From: Trueperaceae bacterium | Lineage (GTDB): Bacteria; Deinococcota; Deinococci; Deinococcales; Trueperaceae | DNA length: 6,944 nucleotides | Assembly (NCBI GenBank): GCA_003567075.1 | Contig: PXAU01000305.1 | Location: 1 to 6,944 of the forward strand | Direction: 5' to 3' | Shown here: positions 5,096 to 6,944 of the stretch, piece by piece | How the letters are laid out: each line of letters begins with the position of its first letter | Numbering within the stretch: position 1 is the first letter of the stretch | The notes under the pieces: generated by a model | What the model saw: the letters and a program-made list of their open reading frames with translations, nothing else | Told to the model about the DNA's origin: nothing | The model's database searches: none | Translations under genes and position numbers: made by a program

Positions 5096-6944
5096 CGGCA
5101 CTGCCTCCCTCGGCGCGGATGCGCGCGGCGCGCCGCGCCCAACCCGACGCGAACCAGGGCAGGCGCAGATCACCACCCGGCAGCAGCACCTCGTGGCGCC
5201 CAACGCCGCAGCCCGAGGCCGCCTGGCGCACGTGGAGCGTCGGCACGAAGACGCCGTCGTCGAGCCCGCCGCGGAGCTCGAAGCGGTCGAGCGCACCGCC
5301 TTCGTGCGCGCGGCTCACGCCGTCGTCCCAGACCAGGCTGCCCACGACCTTCCCGCTCGCGTCGGGGAACGCCAACCAGCGCATGCCCGGCGGCGCGACG
5401 CCTGGGCCACCGGCCAACCAGGCGGGGACGGGATCGTCGGCGTCCGGGTCGTGCTCGGCCAGCGGCAGCGCGAAGCCCTCGCGCAGCAGCAGCGGCAGCG
5501 TGCCCAAGGGCGCATCGAGCGACACCCGCTGCTCGCCCGACCACACGCGGCCCGTCGCCAACTCGAGCCAGCGCCCGGGCGGCAGCAGCAGCTCCCGTTC
5601 GCGGACGCTCGGCGCCAGCACCGGTGCCACCAACAGCGCCTCGCCGAGCATGTGCACGAAGCTCTCGCGCCATCCCGGCCGCCAGTCCTGGAAGGCGTAC
5701 GCCAGCGGCCGCGTGAGCGGCTCGCCGCGCTCGCACGAGGCGCGCTGCAAGGTGGCCAGGTACGGCACCAGCGCCGTCCGAAGCCCCATCAGACGGCGCA
5801 CCAGCGGCAGCACCTCGGGGTGCGACCAGGGTTCGGTGGCGCTGCCGTCGTCGTTCCACGAGTGGATGGTGAAGCGTGGCATGCACACGCCCTGCTCCAC
5901 CCAGCGCACCAGCAGTTCCGCCCCTGGCATCGGCCCGGCGAAGCCGCCGACGTCGTGGCCGTGATTGGCCCAACCCGAGAGCGACATCGACAACCCCATC
6001 GGCAGGTTGTAGGCCAGCGTGTGCCAGGAGGTGGCGTTGTCACCCGACCAGGTCTGGGCGTAGCGCTGCATGCCGAGCCCACCCGAGCGCGAGATCTGGA
6101 AGTCGCGCGCCTCGGGCCGCACCTCGCGCTGCGCCGCACGGCTGGCATGGTTCATGAGCAGCGTCAGGGTGGGGCGCAGGTCGCCGACCTCGCCGGCCGC
6201 GCAGCGGGCCGCGTCGTCGTCGATGCGGTACTCGTTGTTGTCGTTCCAGCTCGCGTCGACACCGACCTCCAGCAGGCGCTCACGGAGCCGCTGCCGCCAC
6301 CAGTCGTACGCGACCGGGTTGCTGAAGTCGAGGAAGCTGGCCTGACCGCCCCAGAACCGGTCGCGGTGCGGGGCCTCGGCGTGGTGCGGGGCCTCGGCGT
6401 GGTGCGGGGCCTTGACCTGGTGCGCGGACCCGCTCGCAGCAGCCGACCACGCGGCGTCGGGCATCTCGGCATCGGGCGCCTCGGCGTCGGACGCCTCGGC
6501 ATCGGCGATCGCGGCGTCGGGCACCTCGGCGCCAGCCGGCTCGTGCGGCGCGGCGAGCACGAAGGCGCCGCGGCTGGCCAGCTCGTCGTACTCGGGATGC
6601 AGGGTCAGCAGCGCCGGCTTGACGTTGGCGATGGTGCGGATGCCGGCGCGCTGCAGCGGTGCGAGCATGGCGCCGGGATCGGGCACCCGGCGCCGGTTCC
6701 ACACGAACACGTAGCGCCGGTCGTCGTCGCCGAGCGAGTAGCCGCTCGAAAGCTGAAAGCCGCTGCAGCCGAGGCGGTGCTGCCGCAGCTCGCGCACGAA
6801 GCCCTCGAACGCGTCGCGCGGGTCCTCGGCGTCGGTGTAGCGCATGGTGGAGCCCAGGTAGCCGAAGGTCCAGCGCGGCGCGAGCGGTGCGTAACCGGTC
6901 AGGTCCTGCAGCCGCCGCACCACCTCCGGCAGTCCCGGGCCGAC
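5085..6944 (-). CDS. GH31 family glycoside hydrolase (alpha-glucosidase/alpha-xylosidase type), 5'-truncated
   Basis: GH31 enzymes are retaining alpha-glycosidases with a TIM barrel between beta domains. The visible 619 residues begin just before the barrel (RWTFGYLGSTMRYTD); the N-terminal beta-sandwich lies beyond the window. Seen in order: barrel strands with CSGFQLSSGYS; a repeat-encoded insert (about 6365-6528); SFLDFSNPVAYDWW; the nucleophile motif SWNDNNEY with Asp at 6240-6242; FQISRSG; the acid/base motif WSGDNATSW with Asp at 6039-6041; and GWANHGHDVGGF and MPRFTIHSWNDDGSATEPW in the substrate pocket. The C-terminal beta domains follow, with EALLVAPVLAP and LPPGRWLELATG typical of the family. 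Both catalytic acids are present, so the enzyme should be active. The exact sugar specificity is not certain; WNDNNE differs from the WxDMNE of classical alpha-glucosidases. No signal peptide can be judged because the start is missing. Confidence 0.93.
   Translation of the reverse strand, partial: VGPGLPEVVRRLQDLTGYAPLAPRWTFGYLGSTMRYTDAEDPRDAFEGFVRELRQHRLGCSGFQLSSGYSLGDDDRRYVFVWNRRRVPDPGAMLAPLQRAGIRTIANVKPALLTLHPEYDELASRGAFVLAAPHEPAGAEVPDAAIADAEASDAEAPDAEMPDAAWSAAASGSAHQVKAPHHAEAPHHAEAPHRDRFWGGQASFLDFSNPVAYDWWRQRLRERLLEVGVDASWNDNNEYRIDDDAARCAAGEVGDLRPTLTLLMNHASRAAQREVRPEARDFQISRSGGLGMQRYAQTWSGDNATSWHTLAYNLPMGLSMSLSGWANHGHDVGGFAGPMPGAELLVRWVEQGVCMPRFTIHSWNDDGSATEPWSHPEVLPLVRRLMGLRTALVPYLATLQRASCERGEPLTRPLAYAFQDWRPGWRESFVHMLGEALLVAPVLAPSVRERELLLPPGRWLELATGRVWSGEQRVSLDAPLGTLPLLLREGFALPLAEHDPDADDPVPAWLAGGPGVAPPGMRWLAFPDASGKVVGSLVWDDGVSRAHEGGALDRFELRGGLDDGVFVPTLHVRQAASGCGVGRHEVLLPGGDLRLPWFASGWARRAARIRAEGGSAASR
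6365..6424. repeat. 18-bp coding tandem repeat (His-rich) in the GH31 gene
   Basis: GGTGCGGGGCCTCGGCGT occurs perfectly at 6365-6382 and 6383-6400, then with three mismatches at 6401-6418, followed by a 6-bp start of a fourth copy. On the minus strand it encodes repeated A-P-H-H-A-E hexapeptides (VKAPHHAEAPHHAEAPHR). Confidence 0.93.
6454..6528. repeat. 15-bp coding tandem repeat (acidic pentapeptides) in the GH31 gene
   Basis: Five units of 15 bp start at 6454, 6469, 6484, 6499 and 6514, with consensus GC(G/A)TCGGGCGCCTCG. On the minus strand they encode EVPDA, AIADA, EASDA, EAPDA and EMPDA. All units keep the reading frame. Confidence 0.92.

Noticed and set aside
5119..5964. Plus-strand open frame of 281 codons
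   Set aside because: It is antisense to the GH31 catalytic and C-terminal domains, Ser/Arg/Pro-rich, with no recognisable motif.
6365..6528. CRISPR-like array
   Set aside because: The repeats are 15-18 bp, directly adjacent without unique spacers, and in frame within the GH31 gene; they are coding minisatellites.

Overview
This is a very GC-rich bacterial window (roughly 70% by eye) that is packed with genes on both strands. Eight protein-coding genes explain nearly all of it, and no gene-free stretch exceeds about 130 bases. The phylum cannot be fixed from this sequence. A bacterial HslU, a G+C-biased third codon position and an apparent mix of leaderless and Shine-Dalgarno-led genes would fit a high-GC lineage such as Deinococcota/Trueperaceae or some Actinobacteriota; this is inference only.

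Layout from left to right: (1) the 3' part of hslU (+), the AAA+ unfoldase of the HslUV protease, whose 3' end carries four copies of a 16-bp tandem repeat; (2) on the minus strand, read right to left, a VapBC/FitAB-type toxin-antitoxin pair (antitoxin 1578-1802, PIN toxin 1094-1549) with a perfect palindromic operator at 1817-1834; (3) an aldo/keto reductase (1931-2788, -) with an intact catalytic tetrad; (4) an unrecognised membrane protein (2625-3899, -) whose open frame runs 164 bp into the reductase gene; (5) a 79-bp divergent promoter region; (6) a RimJ/RimL-like GNAT acetyltransferase (3979-4602, +) followed closely by a small Pro/Ala-rich membrane protein (4628-5095, +); (7) a 5'-truncated GH31 glycoside hydrolase (5085-6944, -), converging on the small membrane protein with an 11-bp tail overlap and carrying a repeat-encoded insert in its catalytic domain.

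The genes do not form one pathway. The membrane protein and the reductase are probably co-transcribed, the GNAT and the small membrane protein form a second short operon, and vapBC is an autonomous autoregulated unit. No CRISPR array, rRNA, tRNA, transposase or prophage gene is visible. The points most worth a second look are the 16-bp repeats that span the hslU stop and supply the vapC stop, the minisatellite-encoded acidic and His-rich insert in the GH31 catalytic domain, the altered active site of the VapC-like toxin, the paired leaderless-type promoters, and the long membrane-protein/reductase overlap. I see no convincing evidence of a wholly new multi-gene system.
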